A stretch of 7,741 nt of DNA from Flavobacterium sp. (GTDB lineage: Bacteria > Bacteroidota > Bacteroidia > Flavobacteriales > Flavobacteriaceae). Positions 1 through 6,096 of the stretch are shown in pieces. The stretch spans positions 1-7,741 of the forward strand of contig SEBM01000173.1 in assembly GCA_004296145.1 (NCBI GenBank). The letters run 5' to 3'. The position numbers were made by a program, and so were the translations under genes. The notes beneath the pieces are model-generated. The model did not search any database. It was not told the DNA's origin and worked only from the letters and a program-made list of their open reading frames with translations. Positions within the stretch are counted from its first letter, which is position 1. Each line of letters starts with the position of its first letter.

Positions 1-11
1 TCCGCTATTGC

Positions 12-40
12 CTAGTCTTCGACTACGCTCAGACTGACAC
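12..40. repeat. REP-like palindromic motif near the left edge
   Basis: The stretch contains TTCGACTACGCTCAG, a form of the short extragenic palindrome scattered between genes in many Bacteroidetes. AGTCT (14-18) and AGACT (31-35) can pair around a 12-base loop. It is probably the intergenic tail of the cassette or gene that lies left of the window. The family assignment rests on remembered pattern only. Confidence 0.35.
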
Positions 41-188
41 GGCATACGCTACTATAGGGTTTATAAGTTAACGTTCGGTGGGTCTTGTGTTCGGTTGCTA
101 AATGCCAAGAACCAATAGCTTAATAAGATTTATAAATAGTAAGTTAAACGTGTATATTCGTTTATAAATGATTAAAAACGGATAAGTT

Positions 189-211
189 GCGCCAAGCCGA
201 GAGTTATAGGC
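189..211 (+). other. Right half of attC-1 and start of the restriction-modification cassette
   Basis: GCGCCAAGCC (189-198) matches the inner 3' arm of the attC at 6613-6750. Four bases later comes GTTATAGGC (203-211), the 3' core. The proposed crossover is between G203 and T204. This core is the exact reverse complement of GCCTATAAC at 3915-3923, which marks 204-4043 as one cassette. The left half of the site is not clear. A possible 5' core is the AAC within AAGTTAACGTTCGG around 67-80, but its pairing with the right arm is poor. The rest of 41-202 is AT-rich and no gene is supported there. Confidence 0.6.
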
Positions 212-219
212 AACCCCTA

Positions 220-312
220 AACGCCACCGCACATTCAAGCACATTTGGTTTTCCAACCGCACAAAGCCGACACACAAAAACCAAAAGAGCTTGAATTTTT
301 CCAACACTCGAC
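220..312 (-). repeat. 93-bp hairpin repeat, left copy, downstream of the endonuclease gene
   Basis: This copy aligns without net length change to 3801-3893, in the same orientation. Shared blocks include CAAGCACATTTG, CCAACCGCACAA, CAAAAGAGCTTG and CCAAC-CTC-AC. It folds on itself: TTCAAGC (234-240) pairs with GCTTGAA (289-295), with further pairing between TTGGTTTT and AAAACCAA. It begins only 8 bases inside the cassette boundary and ends one base from the endonuclease stop codon. It may help end transcription of the operon, but there is no T run typical of a terminator. Confidence 0.75.
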
Positions 313-313
313 T

Positions 314-1498
314 TTACTTCGACAACAAATCGTAAGATTGACTTGGCGGAAATAACATATTCAATGCGTTTGGTTTTATCTTAAAAAGCGGACCTTTCTC
401 GACAACTTTTCCGGCAGAAGTACGTTTTATCAAATGGTCAAGTGTAATAATTCCTTGTTCTAATAAAATATCAAACTGGGACACAATCGGCTTTTTCGTA
501 TGTTCGACCGATTTGTATATAAAATGTTCTTTTTTATCAATAATCAAAGTATCCGTTGCAACCCAAAAAGTTTCATTGTGTTTTTCAAGTAAGCGTTTAT
601 GCAAGGTTTCCAATCCCCAAACCACAAAATCACCAACCGAAGCTTTATCAGAACTTTCTATCAACTGTCGAACATCAGTATCTAATTTCAGTTTTAAACC
701 TTGTGAATTACGAACGATTGCAGAAACCGTACAATACAACTTAAAATCATCGCCACGACTATAACCAAATTCGTTCAGAATTTCAGCAGAACTTTTGAAT
801 TTGCTGGCTGACCAATCCGGAACTTGTGCAAACAGATTTTTTCTATTCCCTTTTTTATCTCGGAAAGATTTCAGCTCAATACCCTTATAATCTGGTTGCT
901 TGGACGAATTGATATTAATCCCTAAAAGCGTTTCAAGAGTTCTACCAATTGCGGTATCGGCTTGCAACATTGCAGGAATTGCTCCTCGTAAACTTATTTC
1001 TCTCAACAAAATCAATAATTCATCCGCCACTTCTCTCGACAAAGAATTTATTTCATTTACTAATTCTTTCAATGGATTATTTGCTAAACCATTAATCAAG
1101 CTTTCAAAATCGAGTTGCGTTACATTTACAACATACAAATCATTTTCAAAAGAAATAATCCCTAAAATATCATTTGCTCTTGAGTAGGCACCCAAACCTT
1201 TAAACCAAATTCTCGGGTCGCCTTTCTTTGTATTAGGTCGATACAATGAAGCTACCGATTTTATCAACCCGTCAGGAGTAATCAAATATGAATTGACTTG
1301 TATTTTGCTTTCTTGACCTTGATTTTGAAGTTCGTAATCGTGAATATTTTTATCTTTCAAATAAGCTCGTACAGAACCAGTTGCATCCATTATTGATTTT
1401 TCAAGACCAGTTCCTGTTGGTTCAATTAATGTTACTTCAACCGATTTTTCTGTAAGAAGTTTTATTCTTTCTATTTCTACTTTGGTTAATTGTCTCAT
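314..1498 (-). CDS. MvaI/BcnI-like type II restriction endonuclease
   Basis: This 394-residue protein is probably the DNA-cutting half of the restriction-modification pair. The recognisable block spans residues about 181-213: DTAIGRTLETLLGI followed by PDYKGIELKSFR. In the MvaI/BcnI family, which is related to the mismatch-repair nuclease MutH, this segment holds the catalytic residues. Here Asp203, Glu208 and Lys210 form the D-x4-E-x-K centre, and Glu189 is the likely helper in the preceding helix. The N-terminal 170 residues are less familiar. The gene starts 2 bases after the methyltransferase stop codon, so the two are almost certainly co-transcribed and probably translationally coupled, with methyltransferase first. 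No frameshift or lost catalytic residue is seen, so the enzyme looks intact. MvaI and BcnI cut CCNGG-type sites; whether this enzyme does is inference. Confidence 0.82.
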   Translation of the reverse strand: MRQLTKVEIERIKLLTEKSVEVTLIEPTGTGLEKSIMDATGSVRAYLKDKNIHDYELQNQGQESKIQVNSYLITPDGLIKSVASLYRPNTKKGDPRIWFKGLGAYSRANDILGIISFENDLYVVNVTQLDFESLINGLANNPLKELVNEINSLSREVADELLILLREISLRGAIPAMLQADTAIGRTLETLLGININSSKQPDYKGIELKSFRDKKGNRKNLFAQVPDWSASKFKSSAEILNEFGYSRGDDFKLYCTVSAIVRNSQGLKLKLDTDVRQLIESSDKASVGDFVVWGLETLHKRLLEKHNETFWVATDTLIIDKKEHFIYKSVEHTKKPIVSQFDILLEQGIITLDHLIKRTSAGKVVEKGPLFKIKPNALNMLFPPSQSYDLLSK

Positions 1499-1500
1499 CC

Positions 1501-3726
1501 TTAATCAATATTTTTTAATATTTCCAAAGCAACCGCTCTCGCCATTAAAGGTGGAACAGCATTACCAACCAAAGTAAATTGTGGGACTTCAAATTTCCTT
1601 TTATTTCCGCCAGTGGAACGTTTTCCTTGGAAAACAAAACTATCATCAAAAGACTGCAAACGAGCCATTTCACGAACGGTCAATGCTCTCGGGCTTGCAT
1701 AATGAACGTAATCATCTGGAATAGTCATAATTGTAGAACTTTGCCCTTCTGCTTTTAAAACATTATAATTTCTTTTCTCGGAAGTAAGTCCTATTTTTTT
1801 CAATTCCTCTTTTGCTTCGTTGTAGTTTCCGGAGTTAAGAATTACACTTAATCGTTTTATAACATCATCATTTTGTTTACTTGTTTTATGATTTTGCAAC
1901 GGTGCTACAACGTGTGTTAATACATTTTCCAACTCTTCGGAATTACGAACATAAAAAGGATTTTTAGCGTTAGAAAAACGCCCAATCAATCTCCCTTGCT
2001 TTGACCATTCTGCATAAGTCAAACCACTTTTGGCATTTGGTCTTCCATCAACAGAACGCTTTTTTAGTAAGGCTTTCATTTGCTCTGTCGTTCCATTATA
2101 TTTTGCTTTTAAATCAATATTTTCATAATTATATTTTTCATCGTCATTACCGATGAAATCTAAATCATACAACGCTTCAAAAACCGTAACTTTTTCACTA
2201 GGAGAAACCGTTGCAGGAACTGTTTTAATCAATTTTTGGTCTTTTCTGCAACCAATAAACAAAACCCTTTCCCTATTTTGTGGAACACCATAATCTGAAG
2301 CTAATGCAACAAATGGTTGGTCGATATTATACAAACGAATATATGTAAGAATTTCATTTAATTTCTCTTCACTTCTTTGTTTTTTAGCAATTTCGGTCAA
2401 ACCTTGTACGCATTCATCAAACGAATAATTATAAATTTCGAGAGCAAGAATAATATTCGAAATTTCACTTTGAAAATCTGTAGATGGATTTAGCCTTTGA
2501 AAGGCATTATGGACTTCTTCAATAATATTATTCGGTTCAATTGACACTAAAAAATTATCAAATTTTGGTGCAAAAAAATCATTATCCAAATCGTTATGAT
2601 TTTTCTCTTGAATGACTTTTTTTCTAATGTACGCCAATTCCTTCGCTCTTTTCAACATATTAAATCCGTGGCGAATAGTTGCAAAATTTATATCGGTTTT
2701 GCTCGTTTTATAATCCGCTATTTTAGGTGCAAGAACACGAAATTTATTTTCTATGTTTTGAATATAGCTTTCTCGAATAGCATCCAATTCTTTGTCAACA
2801 GCTTTTTCAAAATTTAATCTTTGTAAATAACAATCGAGTATAAATTGATTTTCGGAACTTGACTTTTTGAGATTGGCAACAAAATGAATTAATTGATGAA
2901 ACTCTTTTAAATCAATAATAGACCGAATTTCTTGCAAAATCATTTCTTTAATTTTTCCGCCCTCTTTTGTCAAAATTCCTTTCACGTTTTCCATCACAAA
3001 ATACTTTGGACGAAGCATTTTAATGACATTCAGATAATGAGCGAACAAATCGTCTTTTTTATCAAACTTTTTTCGTTTTCCGGCCAAGCTAAAACTTTGA
3101 CAAGGTGGACCACCACAAACAACGTCAATAGTTTGAGCTTTTACTTTCTTCAAAAGATTATCAATAAAATCAGGCTCTGTAATATCTTGACGCAAAAACT
3201 CTGCATCCATTCCCAATTGATAATTGTAACGAGCCAAATGTGTCAATTCGCAATTTTCGTTAATGTCGCTACCTAAACGAAAATCGTAATATTTATTTCC
3301 GTGTTCGGCTTGCAAAAAGCCTTCGCTAAAACCACCTGCACCAGCAAACAAATCCAGAAATTTAATCTTCTGCATTGTTTGGTATTCCGGAGCATCTTCG
3401 CAAACCATTGATACATCCGTATTTTGTTTGCGACTATTTACCAGTGATAAAATTTTCTCTTTAACTTTCACATCAGTAAACTGACTATGTGGAGCAGATG
3501 CAAAATGCTTCTCCACCTCTTGCTTCAAAAAAGTGAGAAATTTATTGATACTCTTATGTGCATATTCAGTTTCCTTGACGTTTTGATTTTTGGCATCCCA
3601 GTCTTTCCTCATCACCTTTTCACCAGTGGAAACCTTAACTTGAACATCTTTTTGCCTTAAAACCAAATGAATTGGAAAGTGTTTAGACTTATCAGCCTTA
3701 TCTAAATAAAATTTAACGTTTACCAT
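1501..3726 (-). CDS. DNA cytosine-5 methyltransferase with N-terminal recombinase-type Arm domain
   Basis: It methylates carbon 5 of cytosine to protect host DNA from the partner nuclease. Numbering is from the 757-residue reading that starts at 3774. Motif I is FLDLFAGAGGFSEG (139-152), motif IV is GGPPCQSFS with catalytic Cys225, motif VI is MENVKG with Glu262, motif VIII is QNRERV (499-504), motif IX lies at 696-713 and motif X is GNAVPP (737-742). About 220 mostly helical residues (267-487) separate motifs VI and VIII. Residues 20-91 look like the Arm DNA-binding domain of Bacteroidetes tyrosine recombinases (KFYLDK, then VSTGEKV and KDWDAKNQNVK). I chose Met17 (ATG at 3726, 741 residues): a strong promoter predicts a transcript start near 3748, inside the longer reading, and the 16 extra residues come only from the GTCCG repeats. 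All catalytic motifs are intact. Confidence 0.88.
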   Translation of the reverse strand: MVNVKFYLDKADKSKHFPIHLVLRQKDVQVKVSTGEKVMRKDWDAKNQNVKETEYAHKSINKFLTFLKQEVEKHFASAPHSQFTDVKVKEKILSLVNSRKQNTDVSMVCEDAPEYQTMQKIKFLDLFAGAGGFSEGFLQAEHGNKYYDFRLGSDINENCELTHLARYNYQLGMDAEFLRQDITEPDFIDNLLKKVKAQTIDVVCGGPPCQSFSLAGKRKKFDKKDDLFAHYLNVIKMLRPKYFVMENVKGILTKEGGKIKEMILQEIRSIIDLKEFHQLIHFVANLKKSSSENQFILDCYLQRLNFEKAVDKELDAIRESYIQNIENKFRVLAPKIADYKTSKTDINFATIRHGFNMLKRAKELAYIRKKVIQEKNHNDLDNDFFAPKFDNFLVSIEPNNIIEEVHNAFQRLNPSTDFQSEISNIILALEIYNYSFDECVQGLTEIAKKQRSEEKLNEILTYIRLYNIDQPFVALASDYGVPQNRERVLFIGCRKDQKLIKTVPATVSPSEKVTVFEALYDLDFIGNDDEKYNYENIDLKAKYNGTTEQMKALLKKRSVDGRPNAKSGLTYAEWSKQGRLIGRFSNAKNPFYVRNSEELENVLTHVVAPLQNHKTSKQNDDVIKRLSVILNSGNYNEAKEELKKIGLTSEKRNYNVLKAEGQSSTIMTIPDDYVHYASPRALTVREMARLQSFDDSFVFQGKRSTGGNKRKFEVPQFTLVGNAVPPLMARAVALEILKNID

Positions 3727-3730
3727 ATTG

Positions 3731-3765
3731 CGGACATTTTTACGGACACGGACAAATTTACGGAC
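3731..3765 (-). promoter_or_regulatory. Operator-like array of four GTCCG repeats
   Basis: On the minus strand GTCCG occurs four times; the plus-strand CGGAC copies start at 3731, 3743, 3749 and 3761. The spacing is 12-6-12, so the array is regular. The repeats cover the -7 box, the expected transcript start and the leader up to just before the methyltransferase ATG at 3726. A protein bound here would block the operon. The fused Arm domain of the methyltransferase is one candidate binder; this is inference. Confidence 0.55.
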
Positions 3766-3782
3766 AAATTTCAAACTGACAA
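3753..3782 (-). promoter_or_regulatory. Bacteroidetes-type promoter of the restriction-modification operon
   Basis: On the minus strand TTG (3782-3780) is followed after exactly 19 bases by TAAATTTG (3760-3753). This fits the Bacteroidetes consensus TTG-N19-TAnnTTTG without a mismatch. Transcription would begin near 3748, leaving a leader of about 22 bases before the ATG at 3726. The next ATG upstream, at 3774, would not be on this transcript. Confidence 0.7.
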
Positions 3783-3800
3783 GAAAAACTTGAACTAATT

Positions 3801-3893
3801 AATGCCAACGCTAAAGCAAGCACATTTGCAATTCGCTCAAGCCAACCGCACAATCCCAAAATTGCAAAAGAGCTTGCTTTTCCAACGCTCAAC
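3801..3893 (-). repeat. 93-bp hairpin repeat, right copy, upstream of the methyltransferase gene
   Basis: This is the second copy of the element at 220-312, in direct orientation, so the operon is bracketed by the pair. Its arms are GCAAGCACATTTGCAATT (3816-3833) and AATTGCAAAAGAGCTTGC (3860-3877), an imperfect hairpin; the loop holds CCAACCGCACAA. Read on the minus strand, the 3' arm is followed by 6 bases and then GTTGGCATT, which resembles the 3' end of the attC sites here, but the opposite side has no AAC core. It may be a relative of attC or an unrelated interspersed repeat. Confidence 0.75.
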
Positions 3894-3914
3894 AAAGTAA
3901 CCGACAATGGGGCA

Positions 3915-4051
3915 GCCTATAACAAGGTATTGCCAAAAGCGGGGCTGAAGTACTTCTATTGAACATTTTTGGTATATTTGAACTTTGGTATTTCTATTGA
4001 AGTTCGGTGCTAAAAATCCCCGCCTTCGGCAATACCCGAAACGTTAGCTGC
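3915..4051 (+). other. attC-2, end of the restriction-modification cassette
   Basis: The 5' core GCCTATAAC (3915-3923) is followed by AA and then GGTATTGCC, which pairs with GGCAATACC near 4028-4036. Next comes CGAAAC and the 3' core GTTAGCTGC (4043-4051). Further in, GCGGGG pairs with CCCCGC, and GAACTT pairs with AAGTTC. The 5' core is a perfect complement of 203-211, and the 3' core is the start of the next cassette. Crossover is expected between G4043 and T4044. Confidence 0.82.
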
Positions 4052-4097
4052 AATTTTGGGTGCATATTAACTAGCCGAAAACAAAGAGCAAAAATAT

Positions 4098-4613
4098 ATG
4101 ACGAAATTCTCTCGGAAAAAGATTCGTGGATTTAAAAGGAAAATAAAGCAATTAGAAAGTTGGAAAAACTCTATTTTAAACTATCCAATTAGAATTAGCA
4201 ACAGGGCGCCCATTTCATTTAGAATTCATTTAAGACCATTTTATTGGTTTAAAAATGAGAATCCTAGCATCTATTTTCACAATTTCATTTACAAAGCATT
4301 TGAAGAAATATTCTTGAAATTAAAAAATGACGAATGGTTTAAAACCAACAGTTTAGACATTCAATTATGGCTATTTTACCCTAGGACGATAAAGAGTATA
4401 ATCATAGTCGGTTCCAAAGAACAAAACGACAAGAAAAATGTGGACATTGAAGCAAAATCCACCAATTTAAATCCACCGACACTCTTTAATAGACATTTCG
4501 ACAACTGCGTTTTAAAAGTTGGCAAAGACGTTAATTTTGAACAAAGGACTGGAGACGATGGGACTTTAATTTGGACATCACACGAAAAAGGAAATATCTG
4601 GATCATATCATAG
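4098..4613 (+). CDS. Cassette-encoded basic protein of unknown function
   Basis: A 171-residue protein I cannot assign. It has a strongly basic start (KFSRKKIRGFKRKIK, residues 3-17), no signal peptide and no clear membrane helix. Segments at residues 87-105 (DIQLWLFYPRTIKSIIIVG) look like two buried beta strands. The layout of an RGxKRK-type start, a central hydrophobic strand pair and a later LFNRHFDN (129-136) vaguely recalls the uncharacterised DUF3916 proteins, but this is a weak memory match. It is the only gene of the cassette 4044-4743. The ATG follows an A-rich leader, as usual in Bacteroidetes, and lies 54 bases into the cassette. No promoter is seen, so transcription probably comes from upstream in the array. 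Confidence 0.75.
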   Translation: MTKFSRKKIRGFKRKIKQLESWKNSILNYPIRISNRAPISFRIHLRPFYWFKNENPSIYFHNFIYKAFEEIFLKLKNDEWFKTNSLDIQLWLFYPRTIKSIIIVGSKEQNDKKNVDIEAKSTNLNPPTLFNRHFDNCVLKVGKDVNFEQRTGDDGTLIWTSHEKGNIWIIS

Positions 4614-4617
4614 AACT

Positions 4618-4751
4618 ACACCTAACAGCAGTTTTGCAAATTTTCTGGCGACGGGCGATGTGCGGGTTCAGTAATTATTTATTAAGTTAGTGCTTACAAT
4701 AATTGCGGAAGGTAAAATCAAAAATTCGCAAAGCCCCAAAACGTTATATGC
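4618..4751 (+). other. attC-3
   Basis: The 5' core is ACACCTAAC (4618-4626) and the 3' core is GTTATATGC (4743-4751). Between them TTTTGC-AATTTT pairs with AAAATT-GC-AAA near the 3' end. The 5' core matches only 7 of 9 bases of the complement of its own cassette start (GTTAGCTGC at 4043), the one imperfect case in the array. Inner sequence is about 85% identical to attC-4. It follows the stop codon of the preceding gene by 4 bases. Confidence 0.8.
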
Positions 4752-4775
4752 AAGGCTAACGAAAACCAAACTAGA

Positions 4776-5288
4776 ATGAATACTCTCAAAAACAAAAAAC
4801 TATTAAAATCTATAAAACTGCTAGCCTATTATGAAATCATTGGAGGAGTAATAGGTCTATTGGTTTTAAGCTATTTCTTCTTTGTTACAAGTTCTATTCA
4901 ATTGCCATTGCTTATAGCACTCTCAATTGGTGCGATATTTTTTTTATTTTCAATTTTTAGCGGATACCAATTACTTTACGGAAATCTCGCTACAGCCTTG
5001 AACCTGTCTTTAATCACTCAAATGTTACAGCTAATTAGTTTTGCTGTTTCAGGTTACGCCTTATTACTTGTTTCTGGACTAATGATTTCAGTTGGACTTG
5101 AACTAACAAATGGTTTTGAAGTATCGTCAGGCTTTTCACTTTCGGAATATGACTTTAACTTTAATAATGAAAAAGAATTGGTAATCTTTAAAATTAACTT
5201 AGTTGCCGTATTTTTAATTTACCAAATAATTAAAATCAAAAGTAAACTAACCGAAATAAATTTAGAAACCTCAAGGCAAATAGCTTAG
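4776..5288 (+). CDS. Cassette-encoded integral membrane protein, four predicted helices
   Basis: A 170-residue protein with hydrophobic segments at about residues 17-37, 43-65, 77-107 and 135-153, so probably a four-helix inner-membrane protein. The third segment is long and could be one tilted helix or a helix with a loop. A polar stretch (108-134, rich in Ser, Asn, Glu and Phe) joins helices three and four. The N-terminus is lysine-rich and probably cytoplasmic, and the short charged tail would be on the same side. No enzyme or transporter motif is visible and I do not recognise the family. It is the sole gene of the cassette 4744-5424, whose two ends are a perfect 10-base complement. The ATG lies 25 bases after the 3' core, and no promoter is evident. 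Confidence 0.8.
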   Translation: MNTLKNKKLLKSIKLLAYYEIIGGVIGLLVLSYFFFVTSSIQLPLLIALSIGAIFFLFSIFSGYQLLYGNLATALNLSLITQMLQLISFAVSGYALLLVSGLMISVGLELTNGFEVSSGFSLSEYDFNFNNEKELVIFKINLVAVFLIYQIIKIKSKLTEINLETSRQIA

Positions 5289-5298
5289 ATAACCACCC

Positions 5299-5432
5299 TG
5301 CATATAACAGCGGTTTTGCTAATTTTTGGGCGACGGGCGATATGGCAGTTCAGTAATAATTTATTAAGTTAGTGCTTGGGATAATTGCTAAAATAAAATC
5401 AAAAATTCGCAAAGCCCCGAAACGTTGGGCGT
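5299..5432 (+). other. attC-4
   Basis: The 5' core TGCATATAAC (5299-5308) is the exact complement of its own cassette start GTTATATGCA (4743-4752). The arms GGTTTTGC-T-AATTTTTG (5312-5328) and CAAAAATT-C-GCAAAGCC (5400-5416) form a nearly continuous stem. Three bases separate AAC from the stem on the left, and CCGAAAC separates it from GTT on the right. The 3' core is GTTGGGCGT (5424-5432). Crossover is expected between G5424 and T5425. Confidence 0.85.
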
Positions 5433-5487
5433 CATTTTAACGACCCGCAACGGATACATTGTTACATAAAAGAAAACACGAGATTAT

Positions 5488-5916
5488 ATGCCCATAAAAA
5501 GAAGTTCAGACCAAAAAAGTATGACATTAGAAGAGTTCTATGTTGACTTATCTGCAACAAGCACTAATTCTTATGTGGACGTTGGAAAGGAAATGCTACT
5601 TTTTGTTGAACTTGTAAATCAAACATTTGCGGAGACGTTACTTTGGGGGTTAACATCACACGCAAGATTAGTAATCCAAAACGCAGACAATTGGAAAGCA
5701 GATTGGTTTGTAATAATTAGCAACATAGGAACAAAAGAATACTATTTTGAATATTTAGTGCCTGAAAACAAACAACCGTGGCCAAACGCAACCGTCCGTG
5801 GAGAAGCAAGAACATTAGCAGATGCTAAAAAATATCTCTTAATAGCAATGAGAGAAAGTGGCGGTTGGAAAGAAAATACCGAATTGAAAAGGCTTTTAGA
5901 AGAAAATAACCTATGA
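5488..5916 (+). CDS. Cassette-encoded small soluble protein of unknown function
   Basis: A 142-residue protein with no signal peptide or membrane helix. Visible parts are a polar N-terminus, a helical stretch (about 33-60) containing LLWGLTSHARLV, a likely beta hairpin at 72-91 (DWFVIISNIGTKEYYFEYLVP), a short proline-tryptophan loop at 96-99 (QPWP), and a C-terminal helix with MRESGGWKEN (121-130). The fold looks like a small alpha/beta domain. I do not recognise a named family and see no catalytic motif. It is alone in the cassette 5425-6087, whose ends are 9-base perfect complements. The ATG lies about 60 bases into the cassette after an A-rich leader; the next in-frame ATG (5521) would remove 11 residues. 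No promoter is seen. Confidence 0.78.
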   Translation: MPIKRSSDQKSMTLEEFYVDLSATSTNSYVDVGKEMLLFVELVNQTFAETLLWGLTSHARLVIQNADNWKADWFVIISNIGTKEYYFEYLVPENKQPWPNATVRGEARTLADAKKYLLIAMRESGGWKENTELKRLLEENNL

Positions 5917-5959
5917 TAATATTACCATAGAATTCATTTTCTTCGCTTGACAAAAACGA

Positions 5960-6096
5960 ACGCCCAACATTGCATTGGCATTATGGCGGCTGAAGAATAT
6001 AGGTTCAACTGTTGTACTACTATTTAGCTTTTGTACTATATTCGGCTGACGGAATTCTATTGCCGCCACAACGCCAATGCTTAAACGTTGTGCGTA
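5960..6096 (+). other. attC-5
   Basis: The 5' core ACGCCCAAC (5960-5968) is the exact complement of its own cassette start (5424-5432). Nested arms pair well: GCATTGGC with GCCAATGC, GGCGGC with GCCGCC, and GAATATAG (5995-6002) with CTATATTC (6036-6043). The right spacer is TTAAAC, and the 3' core is GTTGTGCGTA (6087-6096). This is the clearest long hairpin in the array. Confidence 0.85.

Larger units (their letters stand above)
204..4043. mobile_element. 3.8-kb cassette carrying a restriction-modification operon in reverse orientation
   Basis: The unit begins at the crossover point of GTTATAGGC (203-211) and ends in the attC at 3915-4051, whose 5' core GCCTATAAC is its perfect complement. 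Inside are, from left to right, a 93-bp repeat, the endonuclease gene, the methyltransferase gene, their promoter and a second 93-bp repeat. The genes read leftwards, against the usual gene direction of cassettes, and have their own promoter, so expression need not depend on the position in the array. The unit is over five times longer than its neighbours. Confidence 0.75.

Noticed and set aside
98..307. A 69-residue open frame on the minus strand downstream of the endonuclease gene
   Set aside because: It runs through the 93-bp hairpin repeat and the right half of attC-1, so the frame is explained by non-coding structure; its protein sequence has no gene-like features.
3727..3774. Sixteen extra N-terminal residues of the methyltransferase from an ATG at 3774
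   Set aside because: The predicted transcript starts near 3748, downstream of this ATG, and the residues only translate the GTCCG repeats. The start at 3726 opens directly onto the Arm domain.
3973..3980. TATATTTG inside attC-2 as a rightward promoter for the next cassette
   Set aside because: It fits the TAnnTTTG box, but no TTG lies about 19 bases upstream; the closest is 11 bases away. It also sits within the folded attC.
4376..4606. Minus-strand open frame opposite the 4098-4613 gene
   Set aside because: It lies entirely antisense within a gene that fits its cassette, and has no promoter or recognisable protein features.
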